From positions 9,719,872 through 9,783,871 of the forward strand of contig NC_058499.1 of the NCBI RefSeq assembly GCF_020382885.2: 64,000 bases of DNA, written 5' to 3'. A program made the position numbers and the translations under genes. Positions 19,162 through 33,400 of this stretch are shown piece by piece. The notes beneath the pieces are model-generated. The model searched no databases, had not been told where the DNA came from, and saw only the letters and a list, made by a program, of their open reading frames with translations. Position 1 is the stretch's first letter. Every line of letters starts with the position of its first letter. The stretch is from Scatophagus argus. Its lineage: Eukaryota > Chordata > Actinopteri > Scatophagidae.

Positions 19162-22100
19162 CTAGAGACACTCTGACAGCACCTCGTGTCTGGGTAAAGA
19201 CGGATAGATCATGGGCGCGCAGGTACACTCATTGTGGTCGTGTTGGGTAAGTTGGATCTTCAGCTTCTCCACTTCATAGTTATGGAGGTACTCCTGGACC
19301 AGGTAGCGCTCTCTCTTTATTCGAGCCCTCACGTCAGAGGGAACATCAGGAATCATCCAGGCCACGAAGAACTTGACCAGGAACACGACATGCTGCGGGG
19401 GAAGAAGACACAACAGGTGAGTTTTACCTCGAAGCTAAGAGCTGCAGAAGTGAAGTCTGCATGGACTTGTGTTACATCTGAATAATGTGTGTGTGTGGGA
19501 GAGCGGGAGTTACTATTAATGTCACAGTCAGCTACTGCCCAGTAAGTGTTGGTGGTGCTGGTGAAGGCACTGCGGCCCAGTTTTACCTCCATGATGATGA
19601 TGAAGGCCAACTTGGCAGCCAGAATGTGCCAGAACTGCATAGTGTGGGAGTACTGCTTCTCGTGGCCAGGAGGGTAGCGGTAATCACGATACCTGCAAAG
19701 AAGGAACATGTCAGAAATTTTCTGCAGATTTTTATACCAACTTTGATTCAAGATTGTTCAGTGTTGAAAAGAAATAATAAGGGATTATATTGCAGTTTTC
19801 ATAAAAGTGTAATTATTATTAACCACCATCTGAAGTTAAATAGTGATTAAAGTAATCTAGTTGTTCAGTTAAGATACTTAGAGGTTTTACTACATTATAA
19901 TTCATAGCTAAAAAAAAAAAAAAAAAAAAATAAAAAAATCAAGTTATCATTTGCAAAGTGCTGCACCAGGAGCACACATTACCACGACCAGACATTTAAT
20001 TTACCAGTGGTGAAAAGTAACTTAACACATTTGTTCAAATAATTTACTGAAGTGGTACTTGTGTTTTACTATTTTCATCATTTTATACTCCAACTGTGTC
20101 TTAAAGGGATACGCCGTGCTTTTTATTCTACTTAACTTATTCAACAGCTTAAGTCACTTTTTATTTACATACAGCGCATATAAATGTATATTTTATGATA
20201 CATCACTGTGGACTAAAGGCCGTGCACACCTATGCAGGTGTAGTCAACTGCTGCTGCTGCTCATTTGACCCACTCTTGTTTGAATTGTTCAAAACTGAAA
20301 GTTACTTGTAAGAATTTTTTATTTTAAAATTATATTTACTTCTCAATCACAGTCCCAGGTTAACGTAGAAATCACTCTGTTTTTCTCTCTTTCTTTTTAC
20401 CATCACACCCACCTGCAGGTAGTGATGGTGCTGTTGAACCAGAATGGATTCTCCCCATCCTCAGGCCTGTTGGCCAGAGGGATCTCAGAGATATTAAACA
20501 CCGACAGGCTGTTGTTTATGTAGCCTTTCATATTCATCTCGCCGTCCGGCTGGTAGGCGTACATGTACACGAGCCGAGGGATCATATCAGAGGTGAAAGC
20601 CACAATAAACGCCTGGAAAGCAGAGAGAGTGATGTGGTTTAAACTAGGGATAAATCAGGGTGGATAATCTGTGCGTAGAAAGCACACAGATGTAGTCCAG
20701 GACTTACATTTGTGACAACAGAGAGTATGGCCATCCCATTGAGGATTTCCTGCCAGGCCCCGATGCTGTGGGCTTTTGCTGCCACAGGACGTCTGAACTG
20801 AGTGGTGAGCTTCCAGGAATCCACTCTAACCTCTATGACGTTATTGAAAAGCGCCAACAGGGGCGCCAGGGGGAAGGAGGCGACGAACAGCGTGATGAAA
20901 CCAAACTGGATCACTGGGACACAGAGAGGAGGGAGGTCAACAGACAGTAGAATGAAAACAGCACCATCTGCAGGATCTCAGAAGACACTGCGTCTATCCA
21001 TTTATCACTTCTAAAATCAGATGGATGAGGATGAGTTTATTTTTCTCCCAGTATCATAAATACTTAATCATCTGTGTTTGTTTATGTACCGCAACTTTGC
21101 TGCAGTATTTTAACAGGTAATCGCGAATATTTGTTTCAGTTTTGCTGACATAGTTGTTCCTGAATTCCTCTCTCTCTCTGCGTACTGGACTGACTTTGTG
21201 CTGAGTGCTTACCCATTTCCAGATACTCGTAGAAGAGGCCCAGCTGCCCAAAGCCTTGCAGGTCGTGGTCCTGCTCCCAGCGGCTGTACAGACTCTCTGG
21301 ATGGCTTCGTGCCTTCCTGCTGCCCCACCAGTTCATCAGCCACCTGAAAGGCCACAAGGGGGCGATAGAGACATAGTTCACATACATTACTTGTGTAGAC
21401 GTTACCTTTCTAAATCCTCTTGTGGGCTATCTGACAATGAAAACACAAATACATATCTAAGCAGACATGAGTCTAAGCATTGATCAGCAGTGATATCAAA
21501 ATACAGAATCAGGTCCCACCCATGGTTGTTGTATCTATGAATTATGTGATTCAGCTTCAAATACCCCTCTGTAACTTTTCTGTATGCAGATGAAGTGTGC
21601 TTTGGATGGGTCAGTTCAGCTGAAGTACTCACGGGACCAGAGCCTCCTGGATGTTTCCCCACACCTGTTTACCAGTCATCACTATCACCAGCTGGGTGGT
21701 CAACTCGATCAAACAGCCACCAGGGTCACACTGAACATAAACAGGTTAAAAGAGACGAGGGATGGATGGGAAGGACGCAAACTTTAACTCCAGCTGAGGT
21801 AACAGCATTAACCTAACACAATGTCATGAAGTTATGAATGGTACCTCTTCATTCCTCAGTTTGCTCCACTTGCCAAACATATAAGCATAATCTCCAGGAT
21901 AACCGACAAACTTGCCCTTAAAGAAAGCCACGTAGAAGCAGGAGGAGTAATAGTTGACAAACTGGAAGAGGAACATCTTGACTGTCAGTTTGTTCTCATA
22001 CTCCAGATGGGTCTTGGGAATTTCTGCCAGATTTAAAAAAAAAATAAAAAATCACCAAACAACACATCTTCACATTTCAACAATTTCAAGGATCATTATC

Positions 22101-25100
22101 AAATACATAATGGATAAATAAAGACACAGAAATGGCATAATCTGGGATCGCTCTCTTGCTCTGACCCTCACCCATGTCAGTGATCCAAACAGCCACTCTC
22201 TCATACATGAGGTTGAGGATCATGATGATTACAAAGTTGATACAGGAGGCGGTGACAGAGGTGGCCAGCTGTGGTGTGATGAAAGGGCCAACCACCTGCA
22301 GTTGGGTGGTGGGACTGTCCTTCATGATGCTGGCGAAGGCTGCGTATACCGCCAGGCGGTACGCTATCACCCCAATGATGCAGGCAATGATCAATGAGAT
22401 CTTCAGGACAGAGACAACAGTGACAACATGAAAGACAACTACAGCAAGTCACAAGACAAAAGTACAGTGAGTACCACACAGCAGTTGTGATGCACGTACA
22501 AACACCAAAACACATACGGACGCACGACTGAAGCACGATGTTAGGAGTAAGCGTCATGCCTGAAGTGTCCACACATGCTCCATAAAAGGAAATCTACCAT
22601 CGTCTTCCCATTTGCTTATTCACATTTACAGGATTTTACACACAAGAGAACACAGCGGTAAAACAAAATCTGGACCATCTGCATAAAGCCAAAAAACCCT
22701 CATCCTAAATGGGCTTTTAAAATTTAGAGTAAATGCGTAAACATTACATTTACATTCTGACTGTTTAAGTGTTGATGAGAGCTCAGTTTCTTAGAAGCTT
22801 TATACATAAAGCACCGTTTATATATTAGCAGTGATGATGAACAAAAAAACATATAAAACGGGAGAACGGGTGAAAGATGAAAGCAAATTAGATTCACCAA
22901 CTATACCAGAGATAAAACGCTCACCCAGAACAGGACGGTGGCTCCAGACAGTAACGTGCGTGCACACTTGCTTGTTATGGGTAAGTATGGCTCCATTTCC
23001 TAAATCATAAGCAAGCAAAGCAGGGACATGGAAGTCAGTCACCCTTTGTTACACCCTGAAAAGACACCTCTAAAAAGGCCAGGTTGCTTTAATTACCCCT
23101 GGTCTCAGATGCGAGGCAGAGCGAGGTCACCTAATCAGAGCTCTTTTGGTGTTGACATTTAAGTCCAATTCTTTCATCTGGCAATCTCCTGGTGAAGCCA
23201 TGCTTTTGCAAAAGTCTCTTTCAAGATGCTGATCTGTCAGAGGAGCAGTAATGTGGTGCCTCTGAGTCTTTTCAGAAATGACAGTGTTATCCACACCAAC
23301 TACACCACACCAAGACTTCTTCCTCACCAATTTGGCATTCCACGTTAAGTACTACCCTTACCCAGAGTACCACGGTGGCCCAGCACAGAAGTAATTTCCC
23401 CATTAGATCTGTAGTAGTCCTGTCAAGTACCCACTCCATTTCCTAAAGACGGGTGGGAAGTGGTCAAGGCGAATTACAGGACTCATTTCAGAAATCACTA
23501 TCGCGTTTCTCGAAAGCACAGATGCTGTAAAGTGTTAATTGTCTTATACCCGTATACCTGTCTGGTAAAGTGTCAAAGCTACACAGTCCTAAAGCTGTAC
23601 ATTAGAATAGTGGTTCCAATCTTGGGCTCCATGCTCCCCCTCCTCAGTGGGGCACCAAAGGCCACAGGGGTTAAGTTTGGTCTGCTCAGAGGTTGTCAAA
23701 TGTTAACTAAGAGCATAATAACACATTTAATGGGTAATTTCTGTTTTTAGCTCCTCCTCGTTTTCCCTGAAACCAGAGCATCACTGTGTTATGAATGACT
23801 GGGGCTCAGCTTTTCTAAGAGATAAGTAAGGTAGAGTTAGTATTTCATGAGCACACAAACACCTGAGTGATGCGATTCATCTTGCGGTTGTGGCACTTGG
23901 TCTCATACTCCGGCCGAAGCTGGAGCTGCTGTTGCTCCTCCTCAAAGTCGACCAGATCCCACTCGTACTCAAGACGAGCCTGCCGTCTCTTCCAGAACTC
24001 CAGAAACAGCGTCACTGCAGAACACACAACCCCCAAACTTCATTTTTCAGTGCTTTGACCCCCATTTACCGCCATTGTGTTGGTGTGGTGGCAGAAGGGG
24101 TGAAAGATCTCAGCAGCTCAACAGATGACAAATTAGAAACTGTTTTTTGTATTGTAAGAAAATGTGCTCTTTAGTTACCATTGATTTTAAATGACTAATA
24201 ACTGTTTATCAGCTTCCACTAGGTGGTGCACTGGGTTAGAAAACACAAAATGCAGAGAGCACAAAAGTTTACTCACCCCAAATCCCCATAAATATGGCAA
24301 AAAACACCGTCCCCACATTGTCAAACAGGTGTGATTGCTGCAAGAAGAACATGTTCGAGAAATAGTGAGATAGTGAACATGAACGTGAATCACGATCAGT
24401 GAAGACAACTCAGGCCTAAAGCCAGAATGTCTCACCCATGAGGAGTTGCATGTCGAGTTGAGCTTCCAGTAGCCACATTTCTTGTCACACAGCGGGCACA
24501 TGACGATGTTGCCCCCAATTTCTTCACTACAGATTTCTTTACTGTAGGGAAACGACAGTAACAGAAATGTGTTAATGAAAAGATATCTAAAAGATGGACA
24601 AAATAAACTAGTGTTGTTAGTAAAAACAAAACAAAAAACAAATCACCTCCATTCGTTGTCGTCGTAGGTGAGGAATCCATAGATGAAACAAATTGTCCCC
24701 ACTATTGCAGCGAACAACAGCATCTCAGTGTAGAAACCCAACCACGCAAAATAAATACCTATCTTTTCCCCATAATACTTCCTGTTGAAGGGAAAAACAG
24801 CATATTTGCTTTACTTCCTTCTGGTGCTGGACTGATGTTGAGTAAAGTCACATCAGGAAGACTACTTTTGTTTTCAAGCCGTACCTTATGAGATTGAGGG
24901 GCTGCTCCTTGTAGAAACAGAGGAACTTGGCCCAGTGTTTGTAGAGGTTGTACCTCTCACTTTCGCAGTTAGGGTCCTTTGATTTCATCCAGTATCTACA
25001 CTGCACGCACACAGAAGCACACAGTTCACTACCATATCCACTGCATTATTGAAACATTATCCATCCATGCAATGCAACGTCCAACACTGTCTGCTACAGG

Positions 25101-27460
25101 ATGTAACCATTGGAAAGCAACAAGAGAACATTCTGCTGAAGGCTCGTCAGCTTTATCCAATGACAAGAAAGTGTCAAAAGTTAACCAAAAGAGGCTCACA
25201 TCATGCAGGGGGAAAGCAGCAGTGTAGGTGCCGTTGTTGAGTAACCTCTTGATTCCCTTCTTGTCTTTGTCTCCACATTTATCCCTTAGGTACGAACAAC
25301 GTGAAAGGATGTAGTAGACCTGGGCAGACATAATGTTTTGTTATTCAGAGAAATTAGAATTAGGATAAAAACAGAATTGTAAGTTGCTTTGCAGCAATGT
25401 AAGATGATTCAATTTCTCACAATAGATATAACCTACTAAATTTAAAACTTGGTCATTTAAAGCAGGCTTTTCAAAAATGTAACTCAGTTGTAGCCACGAT
25501 TGAGCCTACACACAGAACTGCATGATCTGAACACCAGAGGAATGTGTTCACTTGAGGGTCACAAACAAGTTAAGACAATTGTGGCCAAAACATCCTTACT
25601 ATCCTGTTGCGAGTAGAAGGGGGGAAGAAGGTCTCTTTGTTGTCGATGAGGAAGAAGTCAGACTTGCTCTTGTTGAAGGGAGCTGTGAAATAGTCTGGCT
25701 CAGGGTGCATGATGTGCTCCGGCAGACGGAAAGGGGTGGACAACCAGTTCATGGGCATCTCGCTGTTGTCAGGGATGTCGTTGACCTTGAATGGGACCTT
25801 TATCTTCAGCACGTCTGCGTAGGTGGCCAACACTTCCCAGGGAGCGTGGATCTTCACAAAGTAAGTCTTTCCATCTTCTGACTCCTGATGACAGTGAGAC
25901 AGGTGTCACAGTATAATGATTGCTGGCTATTGATAACACATGAAAACACATGTGATATGATATGCAGTTCACATACATAAATCTTCATTCCCTTTTACAC
26001 TGGACATTATCAAATCCATAACAGGACTTACTGATTTATCTTCTGTCTCCAGCTCCAGGCCGACGTCCTCGAGGTTGGCCTCATACACCTTCCTCCTCTC
26101 CTTGATAAGAAAACAGAGCACAAATCCATATATTTATTAGTTTGACTTACTGTACAACAATATTAAGTACACACAAAATGTCTGAAGAATCAATATAAAC
26201 CAAAGCTTGAAATAAAAGAGCCTGAACAGTGGGAAAAATATTATTCAAAAAACACTGAGCAGCATATATTTAAGAATATGATGTACAATGTGTTTCACAC
26301 TGTATGATATAAAAGTCATGATATACAACCCATATAGTGTTCAATACTGCAAATGTATTGTAAGTACTTCAAGATAAACTGTAAATAAAGTGTGTGAAGT
26401 TAACAAAATACCCGCTTCCACAAAACTGAAGTTAATGTGAGCTGGAATACAAAATGTTCAGAGTGCACATCTACACAAACAAAGCAAAATAAAGGGAGGA
26501 TGGAGTCAGAGTGAGGGTGGCAGGTGTAAAAGTGGTACGAAACAAGTTTAAACCAGTGTGGACAACGTCCCTTAGCTCAGAACTTTAAATAGTACCAATC
26601 GCTGTGTACAAACGGGTAGTGAAAGTTAACTGGTGGGAGTGCAGTAGTATGAAATGACGCGAACACTTGTGACTTGGAATAAGGTTTAGTGCTTTCAGAA
26701 CTGGATTTAAAAAATGCCTTGTTAGAGCTGTAATTTACTGTCACATTTTACAGCCCTTTAGGATAACACACAGGAACTGGCCTCTTGTTTGCCTTTCCAT
26801 GTACAGTGGAAAAAAAAACGTGTTAGTTCCTGACCAGGCCAGAAGTCTGCGTGCTGACTCACTAACAAGGCCGTGACAAACTGCCTCATACCCGAGGGCT
26901 GCTGACACAGAGATGTGAAGGCTAACAGCTTAGTACCAAACACTAAAGTTTTTCAGCACTCCAGAGCTAATAAAAGATACTATTGTAGTTACAACAAAGA
27001 TGAGCAGCACCAGCATACTTCAAAGTTGATTTACATAAGAAAACAGGTTTGTAAGCCTATCTCTAGAAGTGACCTTCTGAGGAAATTCCTTGAGGATTAC
27101 CAATACAAGCTGAGAATAACTTTATCTAACTTCATCAGTGTTGTGGTATTTATGGTATGCCACTGTCACAAAATGAGAATATCCTGTATGAATCTGTTCT
27201 TATCAAGAAGTGGACAAACGTGAGCTGTTCTGCTTTGGTTGATACAGTAAGATTTCAAGATTTTCACCAGCAGCCGCTTAACTTGTTTATAGAAGACAAA
27301 AATTTTGTTTCTTACTTGTTTTCTCTCGCCATCTTTATCATCGACGTAGGACAGGACAAAGTCAATCCTGCGCACGCCGTCACGGAAGAACACAGAGTCT
27401 TTACTGTGCTGTTGTTTGTCAATCTATGAAGAGACAGAACAGAGGTCACAAGATTTAAAC

Positions 27461-27492
<32 letters not shown>

Positions 27493-30400
27493 CACAGATG
27501 CATTCAGCACTGCAGACCAGAGTCAGTCAAACATATACAGGATGTGTCGAGGCCTAACAGCAAAACCCAAAGAACAAGGCCTCCACACCACATCACACTC
27601 AACTGTTGGTCTGAAACAACAAAAATAATGATTGTAATACTTTTACTGCAAACACAGACTGCATGCTAAAATGGATGCTTCACGTGGCCCTCTCCAGGAT
27701 TTGGTGAACAGGAAGAGAACAGGCTTTTATAAGAAATCTCAGAATCAACTCCAGAATCCTGTGTATGCTTTGACCATTAAACAGAACCTAAAAGCAACCT
27801 AAAATGATATATGGAGAGACAAATCCATTAATATTATTCTCTACACAGCAGGGACATCCAACAGCCATATCAGGTTTCTAATACTGCTGTACTTTATTTG
27901 CCTCTGCCTTTCTGCAAATCCTGAAGAGCATGAAGTGCATGAAGAGCCACTGTATTGGTGGCTAAAGAAATTCCAAGCATGTTTTTAGTCAGCAAATGCT
28001 AGCTGTTCAGCGGTTGCCTCTTCGGCCGCTACTGGGCTGAAGAGACACAGAAATGCTTTAAAGGGAGGACAGGAGAGCTTGACTGCTGTCTGTGCAGCTT
28101 CAGCTGTTCAGAGAGCTAAAAATAACTAAGTAGCATGAACGTCTGTCATCCCTACTCATGACTACAGAAGGTACGTACACAGGACTGCAGAAAATTCAGA
28201 GGATGCAGGCATTTAGCATCGCAAAAACTACAACATCTCACGCAGCCACATCTATGGCTACTGTACTGCACTTGTGACAGGAATTGTCCTGTCGGTCAAC
28301 ACTGCACTGTGAGGGGGTAGGGAGGAAAGGAAGAGCACTTTACCTCCATTGTTCACTCCCTTTGTAGTTATGATGATGCATCAGCGGAAAGGCTGGCCGT
28401 TTGATAGAGCAAAATTGCCTTTCTCAAGGGAGCAGAGTCCAGCTCAGAAAGCACTGCCTCACCCTTCTCTCACTCCACTCTGATCCCCCCAGCCAGAGGA
28501 GCTCCATCCACTCCACTCACGTCCCAGGACAAGCCCTCACATGCTCAGACATCCAGAAAACCAGAAAAGGGAGAACGAGAGAGACAGGAGGAGGAATACT
28601 TGGAGAGAAGTAGAGCAGACTCCCAGAGATGACATCAGCATTGGGGGGGGGGGGGGGGGGGGGGGGGCATAGCTGATGCCAGCTAGCTAGCTAGTGCAAT
28701 AAGAGCACAGCACTGGAAAGGGGGAGGTGGCATCACAGTACTGTACATCTCTGATCAAAGTAAAAGTAACAGTCTCTCATTCACTTTGTCTAATATTTCA
28801 GAGAGCCAGTAAAACCTCAGCTCAGATACCACATGAAAAATCCTGACACATCTGATAAGGGTTAACCATGTGGTAAATAATCTTCCCAGTCTGACTTGAA
28901 TGTTTAAAACTAATCATTTAGACAATCTTGAGACCTGACCACAACAGTGCATAAAGAGTAAATGGACAATATCATTGGAAAATGCCTGTAACTACCTTGG
29001 ACGTTGCACAAATCTACAGACATATAGTAAGTAACTACTACACGGTTGGATCTACCATCCTTGTTCCTACTGTGCTAATCTGTACTTTACAATTATTTGT
29101 GTCTACGTGCTTAACTTTTTTTGTTTTTTCTTCTTTTTTTTTTTTTTTTACAGTTTTCTGAAATTATGCATATGTTCTAACCGCTGGTCCGCATTGCCTC
29201 AGGGCGGGAGCTTTCTTTAAGTGGGACGTTGCTGCAGAAACTCTCTAATTTACCGTAATTATAGATGAGCAGTATGGAATCAGCGCATCTGCTAGGACCT
29301 GCTTCTGCTCAGCAAAGCCCGTAGAGGCCACAGAGCTCCATACGTTTGCCAACTAACCCCTAACTAGTGGGTGTTCAGACATATGTACATCTTTTATCTT
29401 AATTAAGGAGGGTAAATGTAAAAACATAATGTAAGATAAATAGGCTACTAGTTTCAGGGAGGGGCTTCTTTGAAATGTGACTTCCAAAGCATTTATTTTT
29501 GGGAGCTTAAGAGTTTGGGAAAGAGCTTCTTTGATTTTAAACATGTCATCATAAATGTTGGGTGACTCTGCTGAGAACAACTCTTCTGTCCAGCTTCATT
29601 TTCTACACTTCAGCATCATGGAAAGTCTCTAATATGCTCTGATATTATTATCTCAAAATCTATTGGCAAAGGTGCAGTTCTCTCACAGTTTTGCTATTAT
29701 TTCAATAATACAAAATCAAAGAGCTGAATCAGTCAAATTTAAATTCAATTTCAGTATCTCCATGGAAAATAAGTCAGTGTAATCTCTGGTTTAGTAAGAC
29801 GTTAGTTCACATTCACTACAGAAAAGTTTCAAGGAGCTGAAAACGTATTGTAGGAGGAGGGTCATACACTCTCCATTTGTTTCCACTCTTTATCACAGCA
29901 GCAATTTATAGATGCGCAGCCTTCTCCCTGATGAACTCCTTGATGTGATCCTCCTCTCTGCTAAATCATAGCCTTTGGTTGGAGGCAGCCAGATTAATAG
30001 AACAGCTTATTGCAGGGTTTGCCCCCCCTAAAGATTAGCCACGGTTAAAAGGGGTAATAATTGGACTTTCCATTTAAAGAGTTTGGTCCAGACCTGCTCT
30101 AATTGGAAACTGTCATGAGACGACTTTTTGGCGCTATATAAATAAATTGAACTGAACTGAATTAAGGAGGACCACACTGAAAAAGAGAAATCCTACAGTA
30201 TATTATGTGGTTAGCCACAGCAGAGTTCAGCACAGGGCAGGGTCATGATTACAGTACAGACCATATACTCTTACAGTACAAACACACACAGAAGGAGCAA
30301 AAGTGTATGTGTGTGTGTCCAAGGGTGCACTTTCTAATTATGCTGTCACACCAAGCTGTTGCTTTCTCTTCAGTGAAGCAGACAATTATCACAGGTGAGA

Positions 30401-33400
30401 ACAAAGCAGGTGAAAAGGGCCTCTCAATTTTTAATGAACTCTCATGATGCATCAACACATAGCTCATGCCAACAACTTTCCATTACTCTCTGCAGAAAAA
30501 AAAAACATGCTACCCCAAAGCCAACATCAGCTCTCTACCCAGAAATGTGTATTGATTTCAACTCTGATGTGAAAGCTTTATTCTCTCAATATGTACCAGT
30601 GGACAAACCGAACACTGAACAGACTTTCCTCAAGAAGCAAATAAAAGGCTGGCAGGCAGACAGACATATGTACACACTGTTGCATCACATCACAAGTCTG
30701 TTTTACCATGCCATACCCTGGAACGAAACTTCAGGAATAGCGCCCGCTTTCTCGACAGCTGTGGAGGAACCGAGTGGAGAGTGAGGGAAAGCCTAACAAC
30801 ACAATGCATTCAGCTACAACAAGAGCAGCAACCTTACAGAGCTGTTCAAAACAGATCGCAACGTGAGACACTCCACACTTGCATTACTTTTACACATGAT
30901 TAGAAATTACGTTCAGAAATGCTCTGACAAAAATCACAGCATGTTATGAGTCCGGCAAGGTCACACTTAGTCTACTAACACACTTAGTCTAACTTACTCA
31001 GTTACAGTCCTGAGTTCGGCGACGATGCGAGATACCACAAACACGCAGAGAGCGACACAGCAGCATGCATCTGTGTCCCCGACTGGTGCCTTACCCCAGT
31101 CAAAGCATTGATTTGCTCAAATGTCTGTGCTTCAAAGTGTGGACTGTCGCTGTGATCAGAGGGGGCCAAGGAAGCCAGGCTGGTGTTGAGAGACTCACAG
31201 GTCTCTACACACACATCAGACGTTAAAGGAGACTTTAAGTGCAGAGTGACAAGGGGAGAATAGACAGGAACATAATGGTTATCGCTGACTCTCTCATGAC
31301 ATTTTGCAGGTTGTAAACTATTAAAATCAGATTGGAAAAATGTACTTAATCTCATAACTGAGACTATTTACTCTGAGCTCTGCTAATATCCACAAGCTAA
31401 ACTGCCTTTCCACATCTGGGGTGCTGATGGGTGGGGGATTTACAACAAGGAAATCAAGAGAGAAGGAAGGAAATCTAAATAAAGCATTTTACTTGTACAC
31501 AATGAGCATACTTGTTTACAGGAGGAACGCCAAGGTCAAGTTAGGATGCAGTCAAACAGAAAGCTAAATAATAACTTATAGGAGGGACACATTTTCCTAT
31601 ATTTAAATATCTAGTACTGGTTAAAATCATCAGAAAAATATGCAGATTATTCTGAGGTACTTTCAAGCATAAAATGAAATGAAATGTTATGAAATTTGTA
31701 TGAAAAGAAACTCTCTCTCTCTCTCTCTCAGACTGTCAACATTCAAAACAAAAGAAGCTGCTTTACAGAAATGTCTGTATGAAGGTGCTGAGTGACTGTA
31801 AGCATGTGGTGAGTTTGGTGTTTACCGCTGGCTGTCCCTGCTGGAGGGATCCTGTGCTGGATGAGGCGTGTTGATGGTAGCCATTTGATTCATCTGTAAG
31901 ACACAAGAACCACTAGATTAACAACAAAATAACCAATGATAATTACTGCACTTTTCTCTAACCACTGTAACAGCATAATAACAAATAGCAGAGTGAGTCT
32001 CAAACAGGCAGGTTGGTGGCAGTAGAGTTACAGGCACATGAACAGCTGCCTGAGTGAGCAGAGGAGCACTGACTGACTGACAGCCAGTGTTGGCTCTATA
32101 TTTGTGCAGCATTTTGTGCCAGGGCTCCCACAGGCCAGGCAGCATGACTTAACAGGATCACAGTGAACGAATATACACAGCCATGTTGCTGTGCTGTGCC
32201 GTGCTGCGAGTACACCAGTGAATCCCCTCTATGTGTCCGAAAGTGAAACTGCCTGTGTGATAAAATGTGGCTTTAAGCACAATGAAGTTCTCCTTTCCCC
32301 TGTGCTTCATCGCATGTCGAATGCAATTAAAGCCTTCCAGAGAACATCACGAGAAAAAAAGATTTACATAAACAAATGGCAGGGCAGCTGGAAAAGCAAA
32401 AAACAAACATCATGTACTGCTGGCACGGCTATGGCCAAAAAACAAAGCAAAAGAGGGTTTCAGCCTCAGTGTCAGAGTTTTTAAATAGAAATGCAGCCGA
32501 CGTAATTGATGGTCTCTCTGAGGTTATATTTAGTCTGGACTCAACACAGAAAATGCGCTTACACAGACCTGAAACAAGGATCCGAGCCTTGTAATATGTT
32601 AACCTTCTCTGTCTCTACCTTATTACACACCGAGTCAACAAAGTATAAGTTAGAGGTTCAAAACTAAAATGAATGACATATAAAAACTCAACTACAGAAC
32701 TGAAACAGAGCCCAGCCTGTGGTGCAGACCATTGCTTTTTATTCCGCTGGACTAAATCACAGTTTTCACTCAAGCTTTATTCACATCTGTGGGCTCTTGA
32801 TAACATCTCATAGCAACAACTGAAAGAAATCTAATTTTATCTATGTAAAATATAAAAATTAAGCTTGCTGTTATAATTCACATACACAATACACTTACTG
32901 TTAGTGTTATCTTTCGAGTTATGGCAGGATGTGGGCGTTTACAGGGTACTGTTTTCCACCATTATGACTAACAGCAGGTTTGGGCCTAAAGCTAAAACAC
33001 ACAGCCACCCTTGCATGCGAGCTTTGCGATGTTTTAACAACAGCATCAGTGCCAACTTCTCATTTCATCTTTCTTAACTTTGACTTTAACTTGAATTGCT
33101 TCCAAAATACATTTATTTAACAACATATGAGAATGCTTCTCAAAGAGCTGAGCATATTTTTGCGCAGTTGGACGCAGTGTTGGGGCACTCAGTAATATCC
33201 GTTCAGCTGTGCCAACAGACATTTCCCACCTAACTAAGACACTTCCACAGTTAAAGCTTTGTTTGAGAGAGAGAGCAGCTGATCACAGTGGAAATGCCAC
33301 AAGGCTGCTTGTGTCTCCTTAGTTTCATTACCACAGCAACCCAACTGACTGAAGAGAGCAAACCTCACATCAATTATTTACAAAAAGAAAGTTAACTCAG

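Larger units (their letters stand above)
27424..31094 (-). other. ano5: Long ano5 intron 3 with simple repeats and a SINE-like copy
   Basis: No exon could be supported in these 3.7 kb, though a segment of the human N terminus has no counterpart and might be encoded here. Contents seen: a (CA)n tract close to the exon 4 acceptor, a run of 25 G at 28643, an AGCT repeat just after it, and an interspersed repeat near 30040-30165. Confidence 0.6.

Noticed and set aside
23127-23330. 67-residue minus-strand frame between the two ano5 alternative exons
   Set aside because: No suitable acceptor and donor pair keeps phase, and the sequence does not resemble any anoctamin segment.
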